From: a virus
Direction: 5' to 3' (one strand)
DNA: 64,000 nt
IMG/VR virus record: IMGVR_UViG_3300032282_003280
Coordinates: 1 to 64,000 of that record
The translations under genes were made by a program, and so were the position numbers. Below, piece after piece: positions 16,576 to 24,022 of the stretch. Position 1 is the first letter of the stretch. Each line of letters starts with the position of its first letter. The notes under the pieces were generated by a model, which was not told the origin of the DNA, did not search any database, and was given only the letters and a program-made list of their open reading frames with translations.

Positions 16576-17637
16576 ATGAATACAGTAAAGAAGAAAGAAT
16601 TATTAACGGAGAAAGAATATAGGGATTTACCAGCCTTAAACTATAGTAGTATTAAGAGGTTTGTAAATGATAGAAAGAAGTTCTATAAAGAAGAAATACT
16701 TGGAGAACCTAAGAATGAGGATATTACGATGGCCATTATTACCGGTCAATTAGTGGATACTTTGTGTTTTGAGGGGAACTTTGAGGAGAAGTTTGTACTG
16801 GCATCTGTGCAACCTCCTACAGGGCAAATGTTAGACTTTGTTAATAACCTCTACAAAAGGACTCTAAAGAATACTGAGGGTGGAGAGATTATGTGCTCTA
16901 TGCAGGATTTGCTAGAGATGGCATATAATGACACAGCATTTGATTCAGGTGGTAATCCTATTGCATTTAAGGGTAAACCCCTAGAGAAAGTAATAAGTAT
17001 GTTTGAGGGAAGCGATGCTGAGTTATATTACAGGCAATTAAGGGCCTCAACCGGTAAATATGTAGTTACTACTAACCTTATTGAGAATGCTGAGGCTATT
17101 GTTAATGAGTTAAGGTCTAACCCTATTACAGCAGGTGTTATAAATGCTGTTACAGATGGGGATATTGAGGTATTTAACCAATACCCAATAGAGTTTATGT
17201 ATCAGGGAGTAGAGATGAAAGCTCTTCTTGATAAGGTAATAATTGATCATAAGAACAAAGTAATTAGTCCGTATGATCTGAAAACTACCTGGGATAATGA
17301 GAATTTTGAGTATACGTATATAAAACTTTGTTACTATATTCAGAATGCAGTATACTATAAAGCATGTCAGAGTCTAAGTTTAGGTTATAAAGTAAACCCA
17401 TTGGCGTTTATTGTTTGTGATAGTATTAATTATAACCAACCCTTAATATATAGTACTAAACCATCTGATATTGATGCAGCTCTTAATGGTTTCTCCATTA
17501 GAGGAAAAGGGTATGAGGGTTTAGATAGTTTGATACAGCAAATTAAGTGGCATAAAGATTCTGGGGTTTGGAATATTTCCTACGATGATTATGCAAATAA
17601 TGGACAGAAAACACTAAATTTGCAGTACGATAAATAA
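16576..17637 (+). CDS. RecE/Cas4-like PD-(D/E)XK exonuclease
   Basis: 353 residues. YRDLPALNYSSIKRFVND near the N-terminus is the 'nySslk.f' start of RecE-type nucleases; MAIITGQLVDTLCF is the 'GxxxHxxl' helix region; MKALLDKVIID (Asp219) and YDLKTT (Asp234, Lys236) form the D...DxK active site. A following helix holds YYIQNAVYYKA, the Q-x-x-x-Y motif. It would resect DNA ends to make ssDNA for the RecA and SSB encoded nearby. The family call is firm; substrate direction cannot be read from sequence. Confidence 0.8.
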   Translation: MNTVKKKELLTEKEYRDLPALNYSSIKRFVNDRKKFYKEEILGEPKNEDITMAIITGQLVDTLCFEGNFEEKFVLASVQPPTGQMLDFVNNLYKRTLKNTEGGEIMCSMQDLLEMAYNDTAFDSGGNPIAFKGKPLEKVISMFEGSDAELYYRQLRASTGKYVVTTNLIENAEAIVNELRSNPITAGVINAVTDGDIEVFNQYPIEFMYQGVEMKALLDKVIIDHKNKVISPYDLKTTWDNENFEYTYIKLCYYIQNAVYYKACQSLSLGYKVNPLAFIVCDSINYNQPLIYSTKPSDIDAALNGFSIRGKGYEGLDSLIQQIKWHKDSGVWNISYDDYANNGQKTLNLQYDK

Positions 17638-17642
17638 GGAAT

Positions 17643-18233
17643 ATGGAAGCAACTAAAACAACTCAGTTTTTATTGACCGGTGTCTTAGAGAAACTAAAAA
17701 TAGGCACAAAACAAAAGTTAAAAGACCTAGGATTCCTAAATGCTTATCTAGGAGATAATTCTCATCATGTGCAGTACAAGGATTGCATTTATCTTCTATT
17801 TAATACTAAAGAACCTATTCTTCTACAAGAATTTATTGATGTTTGGTGTGGGGAAGAGGTAGCAGGAGTGTATGATTATGAAGGAGGATATACAATGGTA
17901 GTTATTCTTTATCCGGCAAAGTGGATAAGAGTATATAAACTATTTATAGAAGGTAAATACTCTCAGTTCCCAAGAGAATATAAGGAAATGTTTGATAAGA
18001 AACCTAACCTTGAGGAGAAGACTCTTTATAAGAGTCACCCTGCATTTACAAGATGCTCATCCTCTTTAGTATGGTTAATCTTTACAAAGTCTCCAATGTT
18101 GAGAGAATGGGTTGAGGAACAGGTTGATGAATCTTTACCGGCAAATAGTGAGCTTTGGGATATACCAAACATGGATAATGAGATATTTAATTACTCTAAA
18201 ATTCAAAAACAGAAAGAAAATGTTCACAAATGA
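17643..18233 (+). CDS. hypothetical protein
   Basis: 196 residues, not recognised. Contains aromatic-rich segments (VQYKDCIYLLFNTKEP, YDYEGGYTMVVILYPAKW) typical of a globular alpha/beta protein. It lies between the exonuclease and an 82-residue gene it overlaps by 14 bp. No catalytic motif seen. Confidence 0.5.
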   Translation: MEATKTTQFLLTGVLEKLKIGTKQKLKDLGFLNAYLGDNSHHVQYKDCIYLLFNTKEPILLQEFIDVWCGEEVAGVYDYEGGYTMVVILYPAKWIRVYKLFIEGKYSQFPREYKEMFDKKPNLEEKTLYKSHPAFTRCSSSLVWLIFTKSPMLREWVEEQVDESLPANSELWDIPNMDNEIFNYSKIQKQKENVHK

Positions 18234-18468
18234 TGGAATAATGTCACTTTTAGAGGATGAGTTTGGAAAAGGTTCATGCCAACTATTTTGTGAGATGTAT
18301 AGTAGGTTCTGTGAGTTCAAGTCAAAAGATAATACAGATGAGTATAGTTATGATAAACTATGGTTTGATATGAAGGGAAAGGCTATAAAGGAAGGTATAT
18401 TAATACCTAAATATCTAGATATCTCAATATTTAAACAACTAAATAAAATACTAAAGGATAAAGGATAG
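18220..18468 (+). CDS. hypothetical protein
   Basis: 82 residues from the ATG at 18220 (MFTNDGIMSLLEDEFG). An upstream in-frame ATG at 18112 would add 36 residues but overlap the previous gene by 122 bp, and those residues look like shadow coding, so the later start is chosen. Helical, acidic; not recognised. Confidence 0.5.
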   Translation: MFTNDGIMSLLEDEFGKGSCQLFCEMYSRFCEFKSKDNTDEYSYDKLWFDMKGKAIKEGILIPKYLDISIFKQLNKILKDKG

Positions 18469-18470
18469 TA

Positions 18471-18836
18471 ATGAAGAAGAAAAAGATATATTTAGCCATA
18501 CCTTATACCGGTATCTGCGAACTAAGTTATAATATCTCATTGGAGATAACTGCGAAACTAATGGAGGAAGGTTATGTGGTATTTAGCCCCATAATCCACT
18601 CTCATGAGGTAGCTAAGCAGTATAATCTCCCTCAAACATGGGAGTTCTGGGGTTCACAGGATTTACCCTTCATAGATTGGGCTGATGAATTATGGGTTGT
18701 TCTTATAGGGGATAATGGCTTTGAACTTGTAGATAAATCTACTGGTGTAAAAGCAGAAGTAGATCATGCCTATAATAACAAAAAATTTGTTAACTATATT
18801 GTTTACAACGGAAAACTATTAGAAAATGTCTATTGA
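18471..18836 (+). CDS. DUF1937-like, nucleoside deoxyribosyltransferase fold
   Basis: 121 residues. KIYLAIPYTG, YVVFSPIIHSHEVAKQY, WEFWGSQDLPFIDWADELWVV and GVKAEVDHAY match the DUF1937 family, related to nucleoside 2-deoxyribosyltransferases. The family's acidic residue in the (G)V-x-x-E motif is present. A role in nucleotide salvage or modification is inferred, supported by the dNMP kinase gene that overlaps it by 11 bp. Confidence 0.7.
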   Translation: MKKKKIYLAIPYTGICELSYNISLEITAKLMEEGYVVFSPIIHSHEVAKQYNLPQTWEFWGSQDLPFIDWADELWVVLIGDNGFELVDKSTGVKAEVDHAYNNKKFVNYIVYNGKLLENVY

Positions 18837-19437
18837 TTTAATTGGAATTAGTGGGAAACTTACATCTGGAAAAGATACTGTAGCTTCTATGATAATGAGT
18901 AACTCAAAGGATGATTGGGAAATAAAGAAGTATTCTAAGAAGTTAAAAGAAATAGCTTCTATTCTTACTGGAATACCTGAAGAGAATTTTGAGGATCAGA
19001 AGTTTAAAAATAGTGTTCTCCCCAAGGAATGGAGTAGAAAGTTTAGATACCCTTCTTATATAGCTACTAGAGAAGAGGATATGACAGTAAGGCGGTTTCT
19101 ACAACTACTTGGAACTGAGGCTATAAGAGAAGGTCTTCATACTAATGCCTGGGTAAATGCCTTATTTGCAGATTGTCAGGATGAGGATCCCCCTTGGTTT
19201 AAAGCAATTAAGTTCTCAAAATGGATTGTTACTGATGTAAGGTTTCCTAATGAGTTTGATGGTATAAAACAAAGAGGGGGTATAGTAATAAGAGTAAACA
19301 GACCTGGTATAAATACAGGAGACCATCCTTCTGAAACAGCCTTGGATAATCATGTATTTGATTATACCATTACAAATGATGGTACCCTTGAGGAGCTAGA
19401 ACAAAAAGTAATAACAATGTTAAATACAATAAAATAA
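18826..19437 (+). CDS. deoxynucleoside monophosphate kinase
   Basis: 203 residues. The P-loop is GISGKLTSGKDTVA (Lys16); RRFLQLLGTEAIRE and IVTDVRFPNEFDGI are characteristic T4 gp1/dNMP-kinase segments, followed by RVNRPG and a SETALD motif. It would phosphorylate dNMPs to feed phage DNA synthesis. Length is normal for the family. Confidence 0.85.
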   Translation: MSIDLIGISGKLTSGKDTVASMIMSNSKDDWEIKKYSKKLKEIASILTGIPEENFEDQKFKNSVLPKEWSRKFRYPSYIATREEDMTVRRFLQLLGTEAIREGLHTNAWVNALFADCQDEDPPWFKAIKFSKWIVTDVRFPNEFDGIKQRGGIVIRVNRPGINTGDHPSETALDNHVFDYTITNDGTLEELEQKVITMLNTIK

Positions 19438-19439
19438 AA

Positions 19440-19889
19440 ATGACGATAAAAGAACAGATAGATCAATTAATAGATACATACAAAAAAGATTTTTATAATA
19501 AGACTGGTATATCTTTATTAGCTATAGCTGAAACAGATATGAAGAAGTTAGATGCTTACGAGGTAATTAAGTATGTATGTTATTATTTAGGAGTAGAGGA
19601 GGAAAATCTATTTAATAGAAGTGCTCCTGCAGTTAGGTGTAAAGAGTTTATCTATGCAATTCTTAATAAGATGGGGTACTCTGCAGAGTCTATAGGTAAA
19701 TTCTTGGGAATTGATAGAACTACAGTTATACATATGAGAGGAACAGTAGCTAAAAAGATGGAGGCAAAGTTCTATAAAACCGATTTATATAGATGTATCA
19801 TTTATGTTTATGAACAAGTTGACAATAGTTTTATTAAGGAAGATTGGCATAAAATGCAGATGAAATTTGATAGTGTTTTCTCTGATTAA
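19440..19889 (+). CDS. DnaA domain-IV-like DNA-binding protein
   Basis: 149 residues. Residues about 66-103 (RCKEFIYAILNKMG, SIGKFLGIDRTTVIHMRGTV) match the DnaA C-terminal signature, where 'lGrdHTTVlha' recognises DnaA boxes. There is no AAA+ domain. It could bind the phage or host origin, or act as a DnaA competitor or transcription factor; this is inference. A terminator at 19913-19941 follows 24 bp after the stop. Confidence 0.7.
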   Translation: MTIKEQIDQLIDTYKKDFYNKTGISLLAIAETDMKKLDAYEVIKYVCYYLGVEEENLFNRSAPAVRCKEFIYAILNKMGYSAESIGKFLGIDRTTVIHMRGTVAKKMEAKFYKTDLYRCIIYVYEQVDNSFIKEDWHKMQMKFDSVFSD

Positions 19890-19912
19890 GATGTTTTGAT
19901 TGTTAATAATGG

Positions 19913-19941
19913 GCCTGGGAGTTTCTACTCTTGGGCTTTTT
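19913..19941 (+). terminator. intrinsic terminator
   Basis: GCCTGGGAG (19913-19921) pairs with CTCTTGGGC (19928-19936) with three G-U pairs; loop TTTCTA, then TTTTT. The loop is identical to that of the terminator after the SSB gene. It argues that the next gene starts at 19954, not at the in-frame ATG at 19900 or others inside the hairpin. Confidence 0.8.
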
Positions 19942-19953
19942 AATTTTATAAAT

Positions 19954-20157
19954 ATGATACTACAGTTAAACCCAATGATACCTATACAAAGAGTATCTGA
20001 TAATATGGAAGGGTATGCTTTTTTAGTAATTGATTACAGTCAGGAGCATGATTTATTATTTACTTGTGCTATGGATGATGGAGAGATTTGGACACTGAAT
20101 AATAAAGAAATAAGGTTCTGTAAAAACATAAGTTTAGATAGAAAAGAGGTAAAATAA
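19954..20157 (+). CDS. hypothetical protein
   Basis: 67 residues from ATG at 19954 (MILQLNPMIPIQRV). Earlier in-frame starts from 19900 would run through the terminator hairpin and encode a hydrophobic shadow sequence, so they are rejected. The rest is beta-like with YAFLVIDYSQEHD and GEIWTLNNKEIRF, a pattern seen in small phage proteins. Unknown function. Confidence 0.55.
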   Translation: MILQLNPMIPIQRVSDNMEGYAFLVIDYSQEHDLLFTCAMDDGEIWTLNNKEIRFCKNISLDRKEVK

Positions 20158-20158
20158 G

Positions 20159-20189
20159 TTGTTTATATTAAGTGAGTTTCGTAAATTTG
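20159..20189 (+). promoter_or_regulatory. Bacteroidota-type promoter
   Basis: TTG (20159-20161), 20-bp spacer, TAAATTTG (20182-20189), then the ATG 5 bp later. The match to the -33/-7 consensus and the gap position support a promoter for the cREC-RecA genes, giving a very short leader. Confidence 0.6.
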
Positions 20190-20193
20190 TAAG

Positions 20194-20637
20194 ATGAAAA
20201 AGATAGGAATATTCCTTGATGATACAAGAGAAATAGACCAAATTCCCTCATGGATTGAGGAATGGAAGACAGTAAAAAACTATAAGGAATTTACTGATAC
20301 TATAGAAAAATATTGGGTTGTTAGTGGTGAGTTACCAGAGCTTATATCGTTTGATCATGATTTAGCTCTTGAGCATACTCTAGATAGGGCAAACAAATCA
20401 ATTGATGCACCTATATTCTATAGTAAATTTAAGGAAAAGACTGGTAAAGATTGTGCAGAATGGTTAGTTGCATTTGCTGATCAACATAAGTTGATAATAA
20501 AAAGGGCATGTACACATGATGATAATTTATTAGGTTCTCTTAGGATAGAGGATATAATAAATACTTACAAGAAGCAAACAGGTAACTATGTAGAACTACC
20601 GTGTTTTAAGACTAATTGGAAATATAAAAATCAATAA
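20194..20637 (+). CDS. cREC (cyclic-phosphate processing receiver) domain protein
   Basis: 147 residues. FLDDTRE (Asp9, Asp10) at the N-terminus, a K-x-[YF]-x-EF segment, then ISFDHDLALE (Asp54, His55, Asp56) match the cREC receiver-like domain. The canonical family is proposed to act in cyclic nucleotide or RNA-end processing and occurs in phages; activity here is inferred. It is a single-domain protein driven by its own promoter and followed after 6 bp by recA. Confidence 0.65.
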   Translation: MKKIGIFLDDTREIDQIPSWIEEWKTVKNYKEFTDTIEKYWVVSGELPELISFDHDLALEHTLDRANKSIDAPIFYSKFKEKTGKDCAEWLVAFADQHKLIIKRACTHDDNLLGSLRIEDIINTYKKQTGNYVELPCFKTNWKYKNQ

Positions 20638-20643
20638 TTTATA

Positions 20644-21657
20644 ATGGCAACAAAGAAGACACAAGAAAAATTAAACTTAGAGGACACTTTAAAACAGTTA
20701 GAGAAGAACTATGGTAAAGGTACTATAGTATCCGGGAACTCAGTAACAAGTTATCCTGATGTAATTAGCACAGGTAGTATAGCATTTGATAATGCTACTG
20801 GTATTGGAGGTTTTCCTATGGGGAAAGTAGTAGAATTTATTGGTTGGGAATCATCAGGTAAGAGTACATGTACTCTTGAGGTAATTGCTAATGCTCAAAA
20901 GAAGGGTATTAAGTGTTTATTAGTAGATGGTGAGAATAGTTTTGATAGGCAGTATGCAGAGACATTAGGTGTAAATGTAGATAATTTACTTATTTATCAG
21001 TTAGATGGGGAAGGTGGTGAGAAAGCCTACAATATTGCAGAGCAGATTATAAAGACTGGTGAGGTAGGTTTAGTAGTATTTGATTCTCAGAATAGCCTAC
21101 AACCAAAATCTGTAATGGAGGGTGAGGTTGGTGATAGTGCTATAGGTAAACATGCTCGTATGTTAAATCAAGCTATTCCTAAACTTACTAACTTAGCTCA
21201 GGAATATAACTGTTTAGCCATAGTAATATCTCAATTTAGAGAGAAGATAGGTGTAATGTTTGGATCACCGGAAACTACACAAGGTGGTAATGCACTTCGT
21301 TTTTACTCTCAGATGAGAGTAGAGTTCAGAAAAACTGTACTAAAAGATGGGGATGATCCATATGCTAATAGGACTAGAATAAAAGTTATTAAGAATAAGT
21401 TAGCTGCTCCATTCAAAACTGCAGAGTTTGAAATAGTTTATGGTAAGGGTATAGATAAAGTAGGTGAAATTATCTCTATGGGTGTAGATAAAGAGGTTCT
21501 TAAGCAGAGAGCTGGTGTAATTACATTTGAGGGAGAAAAGTATGAGGAGGCTACCTTTAGAGAGCTTATTGAGACAAATGATGAGTTTAAGAACGCACTA
21601 AAAGAAAAGATAAATTATGCAGGACAACATATTGGAGATTTACAAGAGGAACTATAA
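20644..21657 (+). CDS. recA: RecA recombinase
   Basis: 337 residues. Walker A is FIGWESSGKST (Lys73). LLVDGENSFD, VVFDSQNSLQPKSVMEGEVGD-type L1 region and FREKIGVMFGSPETTQGGNAL-type L2 region align with bacterial RecA rather than T4 UvsX. The N-terminal helix and the central core are complete; the C-terminal acidic tail is short. It would load on SSB-coated ssDNA for strand exchange. Neighbouring nucleases, Sak4-like ATPase and SSB complete a recombination set. Confidence 0.9.
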   Translation: MATKKTQEKLNLEDTLKQLEKNYGKGTIVSGNSVTSYPDVISTGSIAFDNATGIGGFPMGKVVEFIGWESSGKSTCTLEVIANAQKKGIKCLLVDGENSFDRQYAETLGVNVDNLLIYQLDGEGGEKAYNIAEQIIKTGEVGLVVFDSQNSLQPKSVMEGEVGDSAIGKHARMLNQAIPKLTNLAQEYNCLAIVISQFREKIGVMFGSPETTQGGNALRFYSQMRVEFRKTVLKDGDDPYANRTRIKVIKNKLAAPFKTAEFEIVYGKGIDKVGEIISMGVDKEVLKQRAGVITFEGEKYEEATFRELIETNDEFKNALKEKINYAGQHIGDLQEEL

Positions 21658-21979
21658 AATAGTTACTGGTAGGGAGTTAAAGGATGATATATTTAACTCT
21701 GTTAAGGTAACAAGGAAAAAGAGTCTTAAACGATGGGATGCTGTAATTAGTAAGTATTTTAATCAGCCTGTCAGAAAGAAGTGTCGTAAAAATCATAATA
21801 TCTCCTATAAGTGGTTTATGCATATGGCTAGATGGGATGGTTATGGTGTTCAGGAGATTGCTGATTATTTAGGGAGAGAGAGAAGTGGTATCTCACAACA
21901 ATCTGCTAACTCTATGAGAAATAAAAGATCTCCTATATTTGATATAGATACTCAGAAATCTTTAGAACGTATAATGTAA
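21617..21979 (+). CDS. HTH DNA-binding protein
   Basis: 120 residues; starts 41 bp inside the recA end. A basic middle (PVRKKCRKNHNISYKWF) precedes YGVQEIADYLGRERSGISQQ (about 79-98), a helix-turn-helix of the same style as the DnaA domain IV or RNA polymerase sigma region 4. It could be a small regulator of the neighbouring genes. Not assigned to a named family. Confidence 0.55.
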   Translation: MQDNILEIYKRNYKIVTGRELKDDIFNSVKVTRKKSLKRWDAVISKYFNQPVRKKCRKNHNISYKWFMHMARWDGYGVQEIADYLGRERSGISQQSANSMRNKRSPIFDIDTQKSLERIM

Positions 21980-21983
21980 TAAG

Positions 21984-22033
21984 ATGAAAATTATAAATAA
22001 GACAGTAAAGAGAAGTTGAATTCTTATCAGTAA
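21984..22033 (+). pseudogene. relic copy of the start of the radical SAM gene
   Basis: The sequence begins MKIINKTVK (9 codons), identical to the start of the gene at 22728 except for three synonymous changes, then reads RS and stops (TGA at 22017-22019). After an inserted stretch (about 22011-22018) the copy resumes as AATTCTTATCAGT, similar to AATTTATCAGT of the intact gene. It looks like a duplicated and broken 5' end left of a three-gene cassette. Confidence 0.6.
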
Positions 22034-22046
22034 TTTTGTATATTTG
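22016..22046 (+). promoter_or_regulatory. Bacteroidota-type promoter
   Basis: TTG (22016-22018), 20-bp spacer, TATATTTG (22039-22046), ATG 5 bp later at 22051. Same geometry as the sites at 20159 and 55337. It would drive the three small genes at 22051-22712. Confidence 0.65.
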
Positions 22047-22050
22047 AACT

Positions 22051-22263
22051 ATGAAGAAATTGTTTAATAAGGATAAACTCTCCTCCAGAAAGGTTAAATA
22101 TGCTGAGAAGTGGGCAAATAGGATGTTGGCACTTTGTCATGCTTCAAGTAAAGCCGTATTTCACCAAAGTTTCCTTGATTTTATGTTTAAAGGAGAAAGT
22201 AGAATAAAGTTTGATTTTGACGGTAATTCTTATAAATATTCAATACCTTTAGAAGATGAATAA
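22051..22263 (+). CDS. hypothetical protein
   Basis: 70 residues, basic and helical (YAEKWANRMLALCHASSKA) with a beta-like tail. First gene of a cassette of three small genes with its own promoter. It overlaps the next by 8 bp. Unknown. Confidence 0.5.
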   Translation: MKKLFNKDKLSSRKVKYAEKWANRMLALCHASSKAVFHQSFLDFMFKGESRIKFDFDGNSYKYSIPLEDE

Positions 22264-22477
22264 ATACGAAGTAAAATATTACTACCTTGCTACAGGGATG
22301 GAGGGAAGAGCAGATGATAGAATTATAGGTACTTTTGAAGCTGAAAATAAAGAAGAAGCTATAGAGTTAGCTATAAAACAGGAAATTCCTGTAGAAGAGT
22401 ATTATGGTCCAGATAATAAATGGAAAACCTCAGATTGGTTAAGAAGCTGTCTAAGTGCTAAACAAGTGTATAAGTAG
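22256..22477 (+). CDS. small DpnD/PcfM-like or hypothetical protein
   Basis: 73 residues. IIGTFEAENKEEAIELAIKQ resembles the phage 'E-AENxEEAxxxA' pattern of DpnD/PcfM-type or other small proteins, preceded by a beta start (YEVKYYYLATGM). Weak family call; function unknown. Second of three cassette genes. Confidence 0.45.
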   Translation: MNKYEVKYYYLATGMEGRADDRIIGTFEAENKEEAIELAIKQEIPVEEYYGPDNKWKTSDWLRSCLSAKQVYK

Positions 22478-22481
22478 AGCT

Positions 22482-22712
22482 ATGAAGAGATATTTAATAG
22501 AAATTGAATTGCACATATCCAAGGGGTATAAAGGAGATATTCGTAATAAGAAGGGTTATAATAAGTTTATTGAGGAGTTAAGGAGAACTAGACAATTAGG
22601 TACTGTAGATACTCAAAAACTCTCCTTCGAACATGATTATAGAATTGATCCTCCTATAGAGCATTATAGGGAGTTGGGGTGCAAAATAACTGAAATAGAG
22701 GAGTGTGCTTAA
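22482..22712 (+). CDS. hypothetical protein
   Basis: 76 residues from ATG at 22482 (MKRYLIEIELHISKGY). An upstream in-frame ATG at 22455 would overlap the previous gene. Helical basic protein; not recognised. Last gene of the cassette; stops 15 bp before the radical SAM gene. Confidence 0.5.
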   Translation: MKRYLIEIELHISKGYKGDIRNKKGYNKFIEELRRTRQLGTVDTQKLSFEHDYRIDPPIEHYRELGCKITEIEECA

Positions 22713-22727
22713 CAAAAATATTACTTT

Positions 22728-23591
22728 ATGAAGATAATAAATAAGACTGTAAAGAATTTATCAGTTAAGGATAATGGGAGAAGCTCGGATTTTATACCTC
22801 CGAGCTTTATTTTTGGCTGTGCTGCTCCTTGTAAGACTTATTGTTATGTACAGAGACATAATAAGGAATTTGTACAGGTAGCTGAGAACTATAAGGATAT
22901 AATAGATTCTATAGGTAAACACTCTAGGAAGTTACCATGGCCAAAGAAACCTAATCAGTGTGACTCTAAATATTATATTTATGACATAGGGTGTAATAAT
23001 GACCTTAGTTTATATTGGAAGCATCAGAATTGGAGGGATATATTTGATTTCTTTAAGGAAAACTCTAAAGCAAAGGCATCTTTTGCTACTAAGTTTGTTA
23101 ATAGAAAGATGTTAGATTATTCTCCTGAAGGAAAGATTAGAATTAGGTTCTCTCTTATGCCTCAGGTAATAAGTGATATAGTGGAGCCCGGAATATCCTC
23201 TGTAGAGGAGAAGTTAGGAGCAATTGCAGATTTTCAGAAGGCAGGGTATGAAGTTCACCTAAACTTTTCACCGGTAATTATAACACCTACTTGGGAAAGG
23301 GATTATGAGGAATTATTTAAATTAGTTGAGGAAAAGACACAAGATCTTCGTAACTTAGAGTCTGAAGTTATATTCTTGACCCATAATAGAGACCTACATG
23401 AACATAATCTACAAAAAGAGGGTAATGCAGAGTCTCTACTATGGACACCAGATATACAGGAAGATAAGACTAGTACTTATGGAGGAGATAATATAAGGTA
23501 TAAACATGAATTAAAATCTCAATATATATGGAGGTTTAAAGAGTTATATAATCAATATATTCCTTATATAAACATCAGATATATATTCTAA
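22728..23591 (+). CDS. SPL-like radical SAM protein
   Basis: 287 residues. FIFGCAAPCKTYCYVQRH (28-45) has three cysteines spaced C-x3-C-x3-C (31, 35, 39), one residue longer in the second gap than canonical radical SAM C-x3-C-x2-C. Later segments (AKASFATKFVNRKMLDY, IRFSLMPQVISDIVEPG, FSPVIIT) resemble spore-photoproduct-lyase family proteins (SPL-like). Such enzymes cleave S-adenosylmethionine to make a radical; SPL repairs thymine dimers. Phage function is unknown. A terminator-like hairpin sits 54 bp into the gene. Confidence 0.6.
   Translation: MKIINKTVKNLSVKDNGRSSDFIPPSFIFGCAAPCKTYCYVQRHNKEFVQVAENYKDIIDSIGKHSRKLPWPKKPNQCDSKYYIYDIGCNNDLSLYWKHQNWRDIFDFFKENSKAKASFATKFVNRKMLDYSPEGKIRIRFSLMPQVISDIVEPGISSVEEKLGAIADFQKAGYEVHLNFSPVIITPTWERDYEELFKLVEEKTQDLRNLESEVIFLTHNRDLHEHNLQKEGNAESLLWTPDIQEDKTSTYGGDNIRYKHELKSQYIWRFKELYNQYIPYINIRYIF
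22781..22814 (+). terminator. terminator-like hairpin inside a coding region
   Basis: AAGCTCGG (22781-22788) pairs perfectly with CCGAGCTT (22800-22807), 11-base loop, then TATTTTT. It lies 69 bp after the stop of the small-gene cassette and 54 bp into the radical SAM gene. It may end the cassette transcript or attenuate the downstream gene. Confidence 0.5.
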
Positions 23592-23604
23592 AAACTTAAT
23601 AAGA

Positions 23605-23985
23605 GTGAATAAATGTCCTACGTGTGGCAATAAGTGTGAGAAGGAGTATTGTTGGAGGCATTCTAATAAGAAAAGTATGCCTAAGAAAAGACTGGAAGGT
23701 AGTAAGAAAAAGGAAAAGAATACCGAGGCCATGCATAACTTCTTTATGGAGATATGGAAAAAGAGACCTCATTATTGTCAAGTAACCGGTGAATCTCTAG
23801 GCAATGAACCTTTGAGTTATATGTTTGAACATCTCCTGGAAAAGAGTAAGTACCCTCACTTAGCCTTCGAGGAGGATAATATAATACTCTGCACCTTAAA
23901 TGTACATGATGCTAAGACTATGGGCTACCCTTTACCTAAACACCAAGAATTTATAGAAAAAGCTAAAGAAAGATTTGGAGTTTAA
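23605..23985 (+). CDS. HNH-like nuclease, NinG-type
   Basis: 126 residues from GTG at 23605. A cysteine cluster starts the protein (NKCPTCGNKCEKEYCWRH), a lysine-rich linker follows, then PHYCQVTGESLG, FEHLLEKSKYPHLAFEEDNIIL and LNVHDA give the C...EH...KSxYP...N...H pattern of the lambda NinG/HNH type used in Bacteroidota phages. The His of the HNH core is in MFEHLLEKS. Probably an HNH nuclease acting on branched or single-stranded DNA. A GTG start is accepted because no ATG precedes the Cys motif. Confidence 0.6.
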   Translation: MNKCPTCGNKCEKEYCWRHSNKKSMPKKRLEGSKKKEKNTEAMHNFFMEIWKKRPHYCQVTGESLGNEPLSYMFEHLLEKSKYPHLAFEEDNIILCTLNVHDAKTMGYPLPKHQEFIEKAKERFGV

Positions 23986-24004
23986 AAAAATAAGTATACC
24001 TTTG
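23974..24004 (+). promoter_or_regulatory. Bacteroidota-type promoter
   Basis: TTTG (23974-23977), 19-bp spacer, TACCTTTG (23997-24004), fitting the full consensus. It lies 18 bp before the ATG at 24023 and supports that start for the last + strand gene over an upstream TTG at 23975. Confidence 0.6.
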
Positions 24005-24022
24005 ATAAAAATTAACAACACA

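Noticed and set aside
19900-20157. ATG at 19900 as start of the small gene
   Set aside because: The first 18 codons run through a clear terminator hairpin; start at 19954 is preferred.
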